Below are positions 51,674-60,232 of a stretch of DNA of 64,000 nucleotides, one piece after another. Source of the stretch: Planctomycetota bacterium (GTDB lineage Bacteria; Planctomycetota; UBA1135); NCBI GenBank assembly GCA_008501825.1, contig QQUA01000013.1, forward strand, positions 186,001-250,000, read 5' to 3'. The first letter of the stretch is position 1; each line of letters starts with the position of its first letter. A program made the position numbers and the translations under genes. The notes below the pieces were generated by a model. The model was not told the DNA's origin. It saw nothing but the letters and a program-made list of their open reading frames with translations, and made no database searches.

Positions 51674-52453
51674 ATGAAGGCCTACCTAGACCAACTGCGA
51701 CTCATCCTCGAGCAGGGCGAAAAGCGCGAGGATCGGACCGGCACCGGGACTCTTTCCCTATTCGGCATGCAAGCCCGTTATGACCTGCGGGAGGGCTTCC
51801 CGTTGGTCACGACCAAGAAGGTGCTGTTCGATGCGGTGGTACGCGAGTTACTTTGGTTTTTGCGCGGCTCCACCAACATTCACGACGGCCTGAAGGAATA
51901 CACGCCCATTTGGAATCCTTGGGCCGACGAGAACGGGGAACTGGGGCCGATTTACGGTTACCAGTGGAGGAATTGGGGCGGTTTGGGTATTGACCAAATC
52001 CACAATGCGATTGAGATGATTCGCACCCAACCCGACAGCCGGCGGATCATCGTCAGCGCTTGGAACGTGGCCGATTTGGAACGCATGGCTCTACCGCCGT
52101 GCCATTTGTTGTTTCAGTTCTACGTATGCGACGGCCGTCTGGACTTACAGCTCTACCAGCGTTCCGCCGACATGGCCCTTGGAGTTCCGTTCAACATTGC
52201 CAGCTATGCCTTGTTGCTCACCATGATGGCGCAACAATGCGATTTACAGCCCGGAGTTTTCGTCCACACCATCGGCGATGCCCACATTTACTTGAATCAT
52301 CTGGACGGGATCCGGCAACAATTGAGCCGGGAACCCTTGCCCAGGCCCAAACTCGAGCTTGCGGCCAAGCCGATGGATCAGATTCAATTCGAAGATTGCC
52401 GGCTGCTGAACTATCAGCATCACCCGTTCATTCGCTTTGAAATCGCAGTATGA
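51674..52453 (+). CDS. thyA: Thymidylate synthase
   Basis: It makes dTMP from dUMP with methylenetetrahydrofolate. The 259 residues match the classical ThyA (264 in E. coli). The opening '[35 protein letters not shown]' is canonical, the nucleophile cysteine is in [10 protein letters not shown] near 141, '[19 protein letters not shown]' near 161 contacts the pyrimidine ring, and the end '[10 protein letters not shown]' is normal. The last codon overlaps the first of folA (ATGA), giving the common thyA-folA pairing in which folA regenerates the folate oxidised by thyA. Confidence 0.97.
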   Translation: MKAYLDQLRLILEQGEKREDRTGTGTLSLFGMQARYDLREGFPLVTTKKVLFDAVVRELLWFLRGSTNIHDGLKEYTPIWNPWADENGELGPIYGYQWRNWGGLGIDQIHNAIEMIRTQPDSRRIIVSAWNVADLERMALPPCHLLFQFYVCDGRLDLQLYQRSADMALGVPFNIASYALLLTMMAQQCDLQPGVFVHTIGDAHIYLNHLDGIRQQLSREPLPRPKLELAAKPMDQIQFEDCRLLNYQHHPFIRFEIAV

Positions 52454-52983
52454 AACCGTTTGACGTTGTCGCCGCCCTGGACCGGAATCGAGGTTTAGGC
52501 AAGGAAGGCCAGCTAGTCTGGCGCCTGCCTGGAGACATGGCCTGGTTTCGCGACCTCACCATCTTTCATCCGGAAGGCGAGCAAAACGCCGTCATCATGG
52601 GTCGCAAGACTTGGGATTCCATCCCGCCGAAATTTCGACCGCTGGAACTCCGTCGCAACTTGGTCCTCAGCCGAAACCACGAATTGCCTTTACCCAAGGG
52701 GGTGGTGTTGGCGTCGGACTTGGATCAAGCCTTAAAAGCCGCCGGCGGCGGCATGCATTATGTGGCCGGAGGAGCTCAAATCTACGCCATGGCATTGGAC
52801 CATCCGGCCTGTCGCTTCCTTTATTTGACCCGAATCGAAGCCGAGTTCGACTGTGACGCCTTCTTTCCCGAATTCGAACACCGGTTCCAATTGCAATGGC
52901 AACGGCCGGCGCAAAACGAAAACGGACTATCCTACGTCATCCAGCGCTGGCGTCGGCAAGAGCCTGAAGCCGGGGATGCATGA
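52450..52983 (+). CDS. folA: Dihydrofolate reductase
   Basis: It reduces dihydrofolate to tetrahydrofolate with NADPH. The 177 residues are slightly longer than E. coli FolA (159). Motifs: '[31 protein letters not shown]' (folate-binding, tryptophan and aspartate conserved), '[12 protein letters not shown]' near 49, '[12 protein letters not shown]' near 105, and '[18 protein letters not shown]' near 122. Translation is coupled to thyA. Its 3' end overlaps the convergent alkB-like gene by 47 bases; the final residues after QLQWQRP are not conserved, which may be why the overlap is tolerated. Confidence 0.95.
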   Translation: MKPFDVVAALDRNRGLGKEGQLVWRLPGDMAWFRDLTIFHPEGEQNAVIMGRKTWDSIPPKFRPLELRRNLVLSRNHELPLPKGVVLASDLDQALKAAGGGMHYVAGGAQIYAMALDHPACRFLYLTRIEAEFDCDAFFPEFEHRFQLQWQRPAQNENGLSYVIQRWRRQEPEAGDA

Positions 52984-54013
52984 CCCGGCGCCATAGCGGC
53001 GGCACGACGGCCAAGAGCAACATGCCGGCATAACCGGTCGGAAGCCGCGGGCTGCCGTCCATCAAGCGCAGGCTTTGAAACCTCCGAGTGGGATAGCGGT
53101 GGTGGTCTGCGTGCCTTTGCAAGTGAAATAAAAACCAGTTGGTCAGGCGATTGCTGGCATCCCAAGAATGCTGCGGGCCGACTTTCTCGAATTTACCTGG
53201 AGCGATCTCTTTGCGTTCCAATCCGTAGTGCTCGACGTAGTTCACCAATTCCAGCAAGCTAAAGGCAATCCAACTTTGGGCCAGGAAAAAGACCCCAGCT
53301 TGCCAGCCGAAACCAAGGGAGAGCGAAATCAGCAAAATCCCTTGGGCGATCAGGCCGTACAAGACCCGGTTATTCCACCGGATGGGGGAAAGGCCTTGTC
53401 GCTGCAACCGTCGCTTTTCCAACTTCCAAGCGCTTCGAAAGCTTCCGACCACTGTCCTCAGATAAAAACGGTAGAACGATTCTCCCTTTCGAGCCGTAGC
53501 CGGATCCTTGGGGGTGGCCACGTTTTGATGGTGACCGGCGACGTGTTCCACGGTGAAATGGTGATAGCAAACGTTGATCAGCAAGAGTTCTCCCAAGGCC
53601 CGCTCGCCAGGATGCCGGCGATGAATGAGTTCATGAGCGATGGTAATGCCGATGGCGCCGGTAATGACACCGGTGGAAACGGTCAATCCAATCCACTCCA
53701 GCGCCGACAGGTCCTGATGAATCATCCATCCCATGGCAAGCGCCAGCAGGAGATACTCCTCGATTACGAACAAATAGAGAGGCCAGCGCCAGCGCCACTG
53801 CCGTTCCCCGCGCTCGCATTCTTCTTCCGTGGGATTGCTCTCTCGGCGCCCGAGAAGCGGATCCAACAAAGGAATGGCCACGAAAGCCACCAACACCACG
53901 GAGAAAGTCAGCCAGCCGCCCATGCGGTAACCATTGAGGACGCCGAGGGGAAAGAGAAGAGACAGATAGAACGGGAGGACCGACACGGTTCTATAGTAAC
54001 GCGCCATGGGCAT
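52937..54013 (-). CDS. alkB: AlkB-type alkane 1-monooxygenase
   Basis: An integral-membrane di-iron hydroxylase for medium-chain alkanes. All AlkB histidine boxes are present: HELIHR near 127, EHVAGHHQNVATPKDPATA near 155, NYVEHYGL near 258 and LQRHADHHRYP near 298. Six membrane helices are recognisable, for example 'VLPFYLSLLFPLGVLNGYRM' and 'LSLGFGWQAGVFFLAQSW'. The length of 358 is a little short of AlkB from Pseudomonas (401). No rubredoxin gene is nearby. The ATG at 54013 or 54007 overlaps the start of the divergent M28 gene, so the promoters must lie inside the opposing genes or the messages are leaderless. Confidence 0.92.
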   Translation of the reverse strand: MPMARYYRTVSVLPFYLSLLFPLGVLNGYRMGGWLTFSVVLVAFVAIPLLDPLLGRRESNPTEEECERGERQWRWRWPLYLFVIEEYLLLALAMGWMIHQDLSALEWIGLTVSTGVITGAIGITIAHELIHRRHPGERALGELLLINVCYHHFTVEHVAGHHQNVATPKDPATARKGESFYRFYLRTVVGSFRSAWKLEKRRLQRQGLSPIRWNNRVLYGLIAQGILLISLSLGFGWQAGVFFLAQSWIAFSLLELVNYVEHYGLERKEIAPGKFEKVGPQHSWDASNRLTNWFLFHLQRHADHHRYPTRRFQSLRLMDGSPRLPTGYAGMLLLAVVPPLWRRVMHPRLQALADASAG

Positions 54014-54959
54014 GAGAGAGGACGTTGAACGCCTGGCCGCTCCAGGAGAACGCTTGGTCGGCCGCCCCGGCCATGAAATCGCTCGGCAATATCTGCTCGA
54101 GCGAATGGCCGCCCTGGGCTTGCAAGCCTACGGCGGGGATTCCTTTGTTTGGCCTTATGAACGGGACGGCAAAGCCTTCTGCAATCTGCTCGGTGTCGTT
54201 CCAGGTCAAGATCCCGCCGCCGCCGAAATCGTCTTGCTGGCTCACTACGACACTTTTGGGATTCAACCCGGCGCCGACGACAATGCGGCTGCCATCGCCA
54301 TGAGCCTGGCCATCGTTCCCCGCTTGCAAAGTGCGAGCCTGCGCCACGACATGGTGGTGGCTCTGGTCGATGCGGAGGAACCGCCCTTCGGTTTTACCCC
54401 GGCCATGGGATCGGTTCATTTTTATCGCCATCAACGGAAAAAGCCCACCTTAGCCGCCGTCAGCCTGGACTTGATGGGACATGGGGTAGACGTCCCAGGA
54501 ATGGAAAATGCAGTATTTATCACCGGAATGGAAAGCGATCCAGGATTGGTGAAAGTTCTTGAAAAAGCCGCGGCGGCTTGCCCGGAAATCCAAGCAACTC
54601 CAAGTTTGAACGCTTACGTCGGAGATCTCAGCGATCACCACGTCTTTCGCCTTCATCAGCGCCCTTATCTTTTTTTAACCTGCGGACGCTGGCAACATTA
54701 CCACCAACCCAGTGACACTCCGGAGAAGTTAAACTATGAAAAGATGGATCTCATGGCCGATTTCCTTTTCGCCATTTTAACCGCCATCGACAGCCAAAGC
54801 TTGGAAGGTCCATTCGAAGGTTACGACAGTACGGAAGCTGAACTTGGCTTCCTGAATCAATCGCTGGCTCCTTTGTTGAAACAGATGAACTTGACTCTCC
54901 GGAAGCGAAAAGATATCGATTACCTGGTCAACGCCTTGGTTCGCGGGATCGGTCTCTGA
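54006..54959 (+). CDS. M28 family zinc aminopeptidase
   Basis: A 317-residue metallopeptidase. The M28 metal ligands are in 'VLLAHYDTFG' near 78, 'GADDNAAAIAM' near 90 and 'ALVDAEEPPFG' near 120, with further histidines in the 'DLSDHHVFRL' and 'WQHYHQPSDTPEKL' motifs near 216-240. No signal peptide is seen, so it seems cytoplasmic, unusual for the family. Alternatively ATG 54012 is the start. It probably cleaves N-terminal residues from peptides, or may act as a glutaminyl-cyclase-like enzyme, since both share this fold. Confidence 0.85.
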   Translation: MGMREDVERLAAPGERLVGRPGHEIARQYLLERMAALGLQAYGGDSFVWPYERDGKAFCNLLGVVPGQDPAAAEIVLLAHYDTFGIQPGADDNAAAIAMSLAIVPRLQSASLRHDMVVALVDAEEPPFGFTPAMGSVHFYRHQRKKPTLAAVSLDLMGHGVDVPGMENAVFITGMESDPGLVKVLEKAAAACPEIQATPSLNAYVGDLSDHHVFRLHQRPYLFLTCGRWQHYHQPSDTPEKLNYEKMDLMADFLFAILTAIDSQSLEGPFEGYDSTEAELGFLNQSLAPLLKQMNLTLRKRKDIDYLVNALVRGIGL

Positions 54960-55009
54960 ACTGGAAAGGCGGTCCGGTGGCGGAAATTTGGAATTTCCTC
55001 GTTTAGAAT

Positions 55010-55047
55010 CCGAAGGGCTTCCGACCCCCAAAGGGGAAGCCCTTCGG
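55010..55047 (+). terminator. Hairpin after the M28 gene
   Basis: A perfect 13-bp stem CCGAAGGGCTTCC / GGAAGCCCTTCGG with a 12-base loop lies 50 bases after the stop codon. It lacks a T-run, so termination may be weak, or it may act as an mRNA-stability hairpin. Confidence 0.6.
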
Positions 55048-55081
55048 TCTCCGCCTCGGTTCAGCTCCTTTCGCCCAACTC

Positions 55082-56227
55082 ATGCAGCTTCTTTTCGCTA
55101 ACCCGAAATCGCCCCAGGCTCAGCGAACTCCATGGTTTCGGTTCACCCTCTGGAGCTTGTGGAGTCTGACTTGGCTTGGAGCGTGCCTGCCGGGGGAAAA
55201 TCCTGAAGAGAAGGAAACACAGGCTCAATCCCCTTTATCCGGCGCTGAAATTCCCCAAACTCCCGAGAAACCTAAAGCCCAAACCAGGACTTCCCCTCAA
55301 GTTTCGGTCTCATGGAGCTCTTCATGGAACGGAGGAGAATGGGTCACCCGCCTGGTAGTTGGACCGGAAAACCGACTCTGGGCGATCTGCCAACAACCGG
55401 CCCAGTGCCTGGAAAGCTCCGATCATGGTCGCAGTTGGCAATTGCGCTTTGCTACTGAAGAAAGTGCCGGCTTGGTCGGAGGCGGCTGGCTTCGTGAGCC
55501 AGAGATAAGCTCCCAAGCAAGCCAACAGGGGACGACTTCCATCCTCCTTGTCGGCATGGAGGGACAGGTTTGGAAGCTTTCCATGCAAAAAGATCGGAAT
55601 GATCAAAGTGAAATCATTCGAACAGGCGGCGACATCTTGGTTCGAGAAACCAGCTTTAGCCGATCCGGGAAGCACATCCTCTTGGTAGGGGAAACCGGTC
55701 GTCTGGTCGAAAGCCGGGATGGAGGCGGCCATTGGCAGTCCCACGATCTGCCCTCTCAAAGCTCCCTGCACGCGGCTTGGATCGACGATTCCGGACGAGC
55801 TTGGGTCGGCGGTTCCGGTGGCTTGCTCTTTGAGCGCCAAAAAATCGAATCCGGAAAAATCCGTTGGCAACAAAAGCCACTCCCTGAGCCATTTCAAATA
55901 GAAGATATCCTGTTTCACGGTCAACATCTCGGCTGGTGCGCCGGATCTCAGGGGAAATTATTTCAAACCGAAGACGGTGGAAACACTTGGCATCGGCAGC
56001 CCCAAGTTCATCCTGGTTTCTTCACTCGCTTGGCTAGAAGCCAAGACGGCCACCTTTTCATCGCCGGAGACGCCGGTTTGGTCCAATACCGCCGCGCCGG
56101 TGAAAAGAATTGGAAGGCACTACCCACTTTCGACCAGACTCTTTGGTTAGACCTTTTGTTCCTACCGAGTCGGGAGCTTTTGCTTGCCGGCTCGGATCCC
56201 TTCATAGCTAGCTTGAAATGGCCTTAA
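55082..56227 (+). CDS. Lipoprotein with YCF48/BNR-like beta-propeller
   Basis: A 381-residue envelope lipoprotein. The N-terminal lipobox is 'LTWLGACLPGE' near 33-43 with the lipidated cysteine. The rest has six or seven blades with repeats such as 'SSDHGRSWQLRFATEE', 'LVESRDGGGHWQSHDL' and 'LFQTEDGGNTWHRQPQ', matching the S.DGG..W pattern of YCF48/sialidase-type propellers. In photosystem assembly YCF48 binds proteins; here the role is unknown. A Pro/Ser/Glu-rich linker (about 45-75) connects lipid and propeller. The gene starts 34 bases after the hairpin at 55010. Confidence 0.78.
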   Translation: MQLLFANPKSPQAQRTPWFRFTLWSLWSLTWLGACLPGENPEEKETQAQSPLSGAEIPQTPEKPKAQTRTSPQVSVSWSSSWNGGEWVTRLVVGPENRLWAICQQPAQCLESSDHGRSWQLRFATEESAGLVGGGWLREPEISSQASQQGTTSILLVGMEGQVWKLSMQKDRNDQSEIIRTGGDILVRETSFSRSGKHILLVGETGRLVESRDGGGHWQSHDLPSQSSLHAAWIDDSGRAWVGGSGGLLFERQKIESGKIRWQQKPLPEPFQIEDILFHGQHLGWCAGSQGKLFQTEDGGNTWHRQPQVHPGFFTRLARSQDGHLFIAGDAGLVQYRRAGEKNWKALPTFDQTLWLDLLFLPSRELLLAGSDPFIASLKWP

Positions 56228-56275
56228 AGTCGCCATTTCTGCTTGCAAACCTTGAACCCGCTTCCCACCAAGATC

Positions 56276-59200
56276 ATGACTCCCTGCAGTTCCATCCAGC
56301 CGCGTGTTTTGGCGGCTTTCCGAATTCTCTTGGCCCTCGTTTTGCTGGCGGTGCCGTTCGGCCATGGTCCGCTTTCCGGCCAACAACTCCCTGGTTTCGT
56401 TCAAGCACCCTACCGGGTCGAAGAGATTCCCGGCAATCTGTGCTCCCCATCCGAATTGCCCTTTGATCTGAGTTTCCTGGTCACCAACACTCCGACCAGT
56501 GGCGGCGAAATTCAATTGCAGATTACGGTCACTCCGACCCAGGATTTGGATCTGATCTCCTTAGGTTTCATTACCGACGGAGTCGTATCTTTGCGCAATT
56601 CGCTGGACCGGGATTTAACCAATCTAAAGGAAGGCGTACCTGTCACTTTTAACGGAATTCTGGACATCAACAGCACCGGAAGTGGTGCTCTGTTGGCCAG
56701 TACCGGTTTTTCCGATCAAACCCCTTGCGGAGTCAGCGCCCGGGAAGCGGATGAATGGGGCTTCTTCGTGGTGGATGACGGCACCACGGTCTATACCGGG
56801 TCCGGGGCCGAAATCATCGTCGAATTGGTACGGGTGCAAGCTCTGCTGGACGCTGCCGCCATCACTCAGGAAGAGGCGGAGGATATGATCGAAGACTTGG
56901 TTACCGCGGCGGGAGATCCCGACGACGAAACTTCCGGAGCCGAAAGCATTGCCGGCGGCGGCAATGTTGTGATTCAAGGATTTGGCCGCTGGAAAGACTC
57001 CGCCGGTACGGTTCATCCTCTACGCCGTTGCGAAGTTTCCGCTTTTATCCTCAACGGCGGCAACTTGGTCGAGGTCAAAACCGCGACCGCCGATGAAAGT
57101 GGCAGTTTTACCTTGACCATGACCCCGGCGGAACTTGGGGCCGGGCCTCGAAGCATTTTCGTTCGCGTATACGCTCGCAACCAAGCTGCCAACGTGGTCA
57201 ATCCAACCGTCGCCGCCGGGATCAGCCGGACTTATTTTCGCCAGCGGATTTTTCTGAACGTGGCTGACGGAACCACGAAGAACAACGAAAACTTCACCTT
57301 CAACAACACCACCGTTCGGGACCGGGCCGCCAGTATTGCCGATGGCATGCTGGTCGGCAGCGATTACCAGAACATCGTTCAAGGAGCCCGGCCCGGCGTC
57401 GTTCCTTGCAACTACCCGCGGCAAGATGCAGGTACCGCTTCATTTTATAGCAAGACGACCAATCAGATCACCATCCACCGGTCCAAGCCATACGCTTGGG
57501 ACGTCCTCCTTCATGAGTATGGCCACTATTTGCAAGATCCGGATCTCTTCAACTTAGCCAACAGCCCAGGCGGCGGCCATCGTTGCAATGAGGACGTCAC
57601 CGGGCGCCATGGCAAAGACGGCGGCTTGCGCCTCGCCTGGGGGGAAGGCCACGCGACCTATCTCGGAATCGCCGCCCAGTTGGTCACCAATGCGGCTGCT
57701 TTGGGTGTTCCCAACGCCGGAGATACTTCCTACCACTCCGTGAGTGCTCGAACCGGTCGCGCCTGGCAGTACGACAATGAATCCCGAGATCGTTGCGTAG
57801 GCATCGGCGAGGGGGTAGAAACCAACGTTTCCCGCATTCTTTGGGACATTGCTGACTCGGCCATCGACGGCGACGATGAAATCTCCTTGGGACACAATGC
57901 GGTTTGGGACCAGATCCGAGACGCCGCCAACCGCTTCACTCTGAACGATGCCTGGACCACTTTCACGGACGGGAAAAGCGCGGAGGAGAAAAGCCAATAC
58001 GGCAAAATCTGGGCTCAGAATCAAGCCTCCGCCCAATTGACTGCCCCGGTCGATGGCTTGGTCATCGGGAATGCTCCCCCGACTTTCAAGTGGACCAAGA
58101 ACAAGCTCAACAAATTCTCGGTCAAGTTCTACGATCAGGATTGGAACGAGATTGGCGATTCCGGAGACCAGGGCGACGTCAGTCAGTGGACGCCCACCCA
58201 AGCGGAATGGGATAACATTCGCAACAACCCGACCGAAACCATTTTCTGGATCGTCGAGGGACAAAACAGCACCAACCCGGTGACCGGCCCTTATTGGAGT
58301 GATTGTCGCAAGCTTGGCGGCGTGGACTTCGCTTTCGTCATCGACGACACCGGCTCCATGGGAGAAGAAATCGGCGGCGTTCGCGACGCTTTGCTGAATT
58401 TCCTTTCCACTTTCGATCCCAATTCCACCGACACCCTGTTCCAATTGACGACTTTTAAGGACGGGGTTTCGGTCCGGGAACCCACTCGGGTCTTGGCCAC
58501 CATTCAATCCCAGGTTTCCTCTCTGACCGCCTCCGGCGGCGGCGATTGCCCGGAAAATTCGGTGGGAGGCTTGCTCCAAGGCACCCAAGCCATGAAACGA
58601 GGAGGCACCGTTTTGTTCGCCACCGACGCCGACCCGCGACCGGGTAGCGACCTCAACGGCTTGATCAATCATTTGCGCTCGGTGGGTGCTCGAGTCAACG
58701 TCTTGTTGAGTGGAACTTGTAGCGGTTACGGCCCGACCGGCTATCAAACTTGGTCCGAAGAGGATTTGGCTCGGGCGGAGGAAGAAGCCATGGGACCGCC
58801 GCCGGCAGGCGGAAGTTTGAATGCGGTCGACGTCTTTTCCCAAGTGGCGGCGGAAACTGGCGGCACCTTCGCCTTCATTCCGGAAGTGAATTCCTCCAGT
58901 TCCGGAGCAGTGGAATACCAAAACACGGCTGAAAACATTCTGGCCGCATCCGTCGGCCCGCAAGTGGTCTTGGTCACTCCAGCTTCGGTTCGTTTGGGCT
59001 CCACCGCCTCATTGACCATTCAAGGGCAAAACACCAACTTCCTCGGCAATTCCAAAGTGAGTTTCAGCGATGCCGGGATCCAAGTTTTGTCCATAGAAGC
59101 TTTGGACCCGGTCACCGTTGTGGCTCAAGTGCTGGTGGATTCCGGGACGGCGACCGGCTTCCACGACGTCACCGTGCGAACCAATCTGTCCGGGAGCAAT

Positions 59201-59974
59201 CAAGAAGTGGCGGAGGGCTTTGGCGTGGTGCAGGTCTTGGATGCCTCGGTGACTCCATTGTTGGTAACCGCCAATCCATCCACCGCCGAACCGGGCCAGG
59301 AAGTGGACGTTCAAATCACCGGTTTGAATACCAACTTCGACGATACTCCTCCCAACCCGAGCGTTTCGGTGGTGGACTTCGGTGCCGGCATTACCGTGAA
59401 CCAGGTCACGATCGTTTCGGCAACCGAATTGGTAGCCAACCTAACGGTGGATGCCGCCGCCAGCCTCGGCTTCCGTAGCGTTTCCGTGACCACAGGAGCT
59501 GAAGTGGCCAGCAGTGAAGTGATCGAGTTCTTCCGGGTGGCCGCCAGTTCACCGCCCATCCCGATCGTGGATTCCGTTGTTCCTTCCACGGCGAAAGCCG
59601 GCACGACTTTGGACTTAACCATCGAAGTCAGCGGCTTTACCCCGGAGGAGCAGGGCACCAACGTTGAATTCAGCGGCAACGGCATCGAAACCCTGGCCGT
59701 TCAAGTTTGCGGCAGCACCATCGTGGCCACCGTCCGCATCGCCTCCGGCGCCGCTTTGGGAGCCCAAGACGTTTTGGTGAACAGCGGAGGCGTTCTGGCA
59801 GCCGCTTTGAACGGCTTTACCACTCAGGCTGCCAGCGCAGCCGGCGGCAGTCGCAATCCCTTCCGCGGCAGCACCTGCTCGGTGAACCCGAAACCCTCTC
59901 CCGATCTCTGGGAATTCCTGTTGTTGTGCGGAGGCTTGGCTTCCTTGGCCTGGTTGGCTCGACGCCGGCCCTAG
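56276..59974 (+). CDS. Large surface protein: metallopeptidase-like, VWA and TIG-like repeats with C-terminal anchor
   Basis: A 1232-residue exported protein. ATG at 56276 is preferred over TTG 56243 because it leads into the signal peptide (AFRILLALVLLAVPFG near 12-27). A zinc motif HEYGH near 413, then 'WGEGHATYLG' near 455, gives a gluzincin-like domain. A VWA domain with the MIDAS-type FAFVIDDTGSMGEEI is near 682, and at least three TIG/IPT-like repeats follow (about 895, 990, 1095). The end has a Pro-rich spacer, the hydrophobic segment LWEFLLLCGGLASLAWLA and RRRP, a sorting signal of the PEP-CTERM/MYXO-CTERM style. It may be an adhesin with autoproteolytic or ligand-processing ability. 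The gene is 48 bases after the lipoprotein gene. Confidence 0.8.
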   Translation: MTPCSSIQPRVLAAFRILLALVLLAVPFGHGPLSGQQLPGFVQAPYRVEEIPGNLCSPSELPFDLSFLVTNTPTSGGEIQLQITVTPTQDLDLISLGFITDGVVSLRNSLDRDLTNLKEGVPVTFNGILDINSTGSGALLASTGFSDQTPCGVSAREADEWGFFVVDDGTTVYTGSGAEIIVELVRVQALLDAAAITQEEAEDMIEDLVTAAGDPDDETSGAESIAGGGNVVIQGFGRWKDSAGTVHPLRRCEVSAFILNGGNLVEVKTATADESGSFTLTMTPAELGAGPRSIFVRVYARNQAANVVNPTVAAGISRTYFRQRIFLNVADGTTKNNENFTFNNTTVRDRAASIADGMLVGSDYQNIVQGARPGVVPCNYPRQDAGTASFYSKTTNQITIHRSKPYAWDVLLHEYGHYLQDPDLFNLANSPGGGHRCNEDVTGRHGKDGGLRLAWGEGHATYLGIAAQLVTNAAALGVPNAGDTSYHSVSARTGRAWQYDNESRDRCVGIGEGVETNVSRILWDIADSAIDGDDEISLGHNAVWDQIRDAANRFTLNDAWTTFTDGKSAEEKSQYGKIWAQNQASAQLTAPVDGLVIGNAPPTFKWTKNKLNKFSVKFYDQDWNEIGDSGDQGDVSQWTPTQAEWDNIRNNPTETIFWIVEGQNSTNPVTGPYWSDCRKLGGVDFAFVIDDTGSMGEEIGGVRDALLNFLSTFDPNSTDTLFQLTTFKDGVSVREPTRVLATIQSQVSSLTASGGGDCPENSVGGLLQGTQAMKRGGTVLFATDADPRPGSDLNGLINHLRSVGARVNVLLSGTCSGYGPTGYQTWSEEDLARAEEEAMGPPPAGGSLNAVDVFSQVAAETGGTFAFIPEVNSSSSGAVEYQNTAENILAASVGPQVVLVTPASVRLGSTASLTIQGQNTNFLGNSKVSFSDAGIQVLSIEALDPVTVVAQVLVDSGTATGFHDVTVRTNLSGSNQEVAEGFGVVQVLDASVTPLLVTANPSTAEPGQEVDVQITGLNTNFDDTPPNPSVSVVDFGAGITVNQVTIVSATELVANLTVDAAASLGFRSVSVTTGAEVASSEVIEFFRVAASSPPIPIVDSVVPSTAKAGTTLDLTIEVSGFTPEEQGTNVEFSGNGIETLAVQVCGSTIVATVRIASGAALGAQDVLVNSGGVLAAALNGFTTQAASAAGGSRNPFRGSTCSVNPKPSPDLWEFLLLCGGLASLAWLARRRP

Positions 59975-60232
59975 GCTTTTCCAGCTCAAAGCTGCTCGCC
60001 CTCGCCGTGACTTCAGGTCGCGGCGGGGGACCACTCTCAGTTAAAGCGAAATCCTCAAATTAGTTGCCCAATCTATGTGAAATTGGAATCCATTAGACTG
60101 CTGGCCATTATTTTTGTAGAAAGGGAGTGTCGCGGAACTGGGAACCTGCTTCCCAAGCGACCGGCATCTACTCCGCTCCTTCCAGGCAATGCCGGTCAAG
60201 GCCATTCCTCCAAATCTTTTCAGGGGAGTCCC

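Noticed and set aside
57554..58963. 469-aa open frame on the minus strand
   Set aside because: It is antisense to the VWA protein and rich in Gly/Val/Arg as expected for a shadow.
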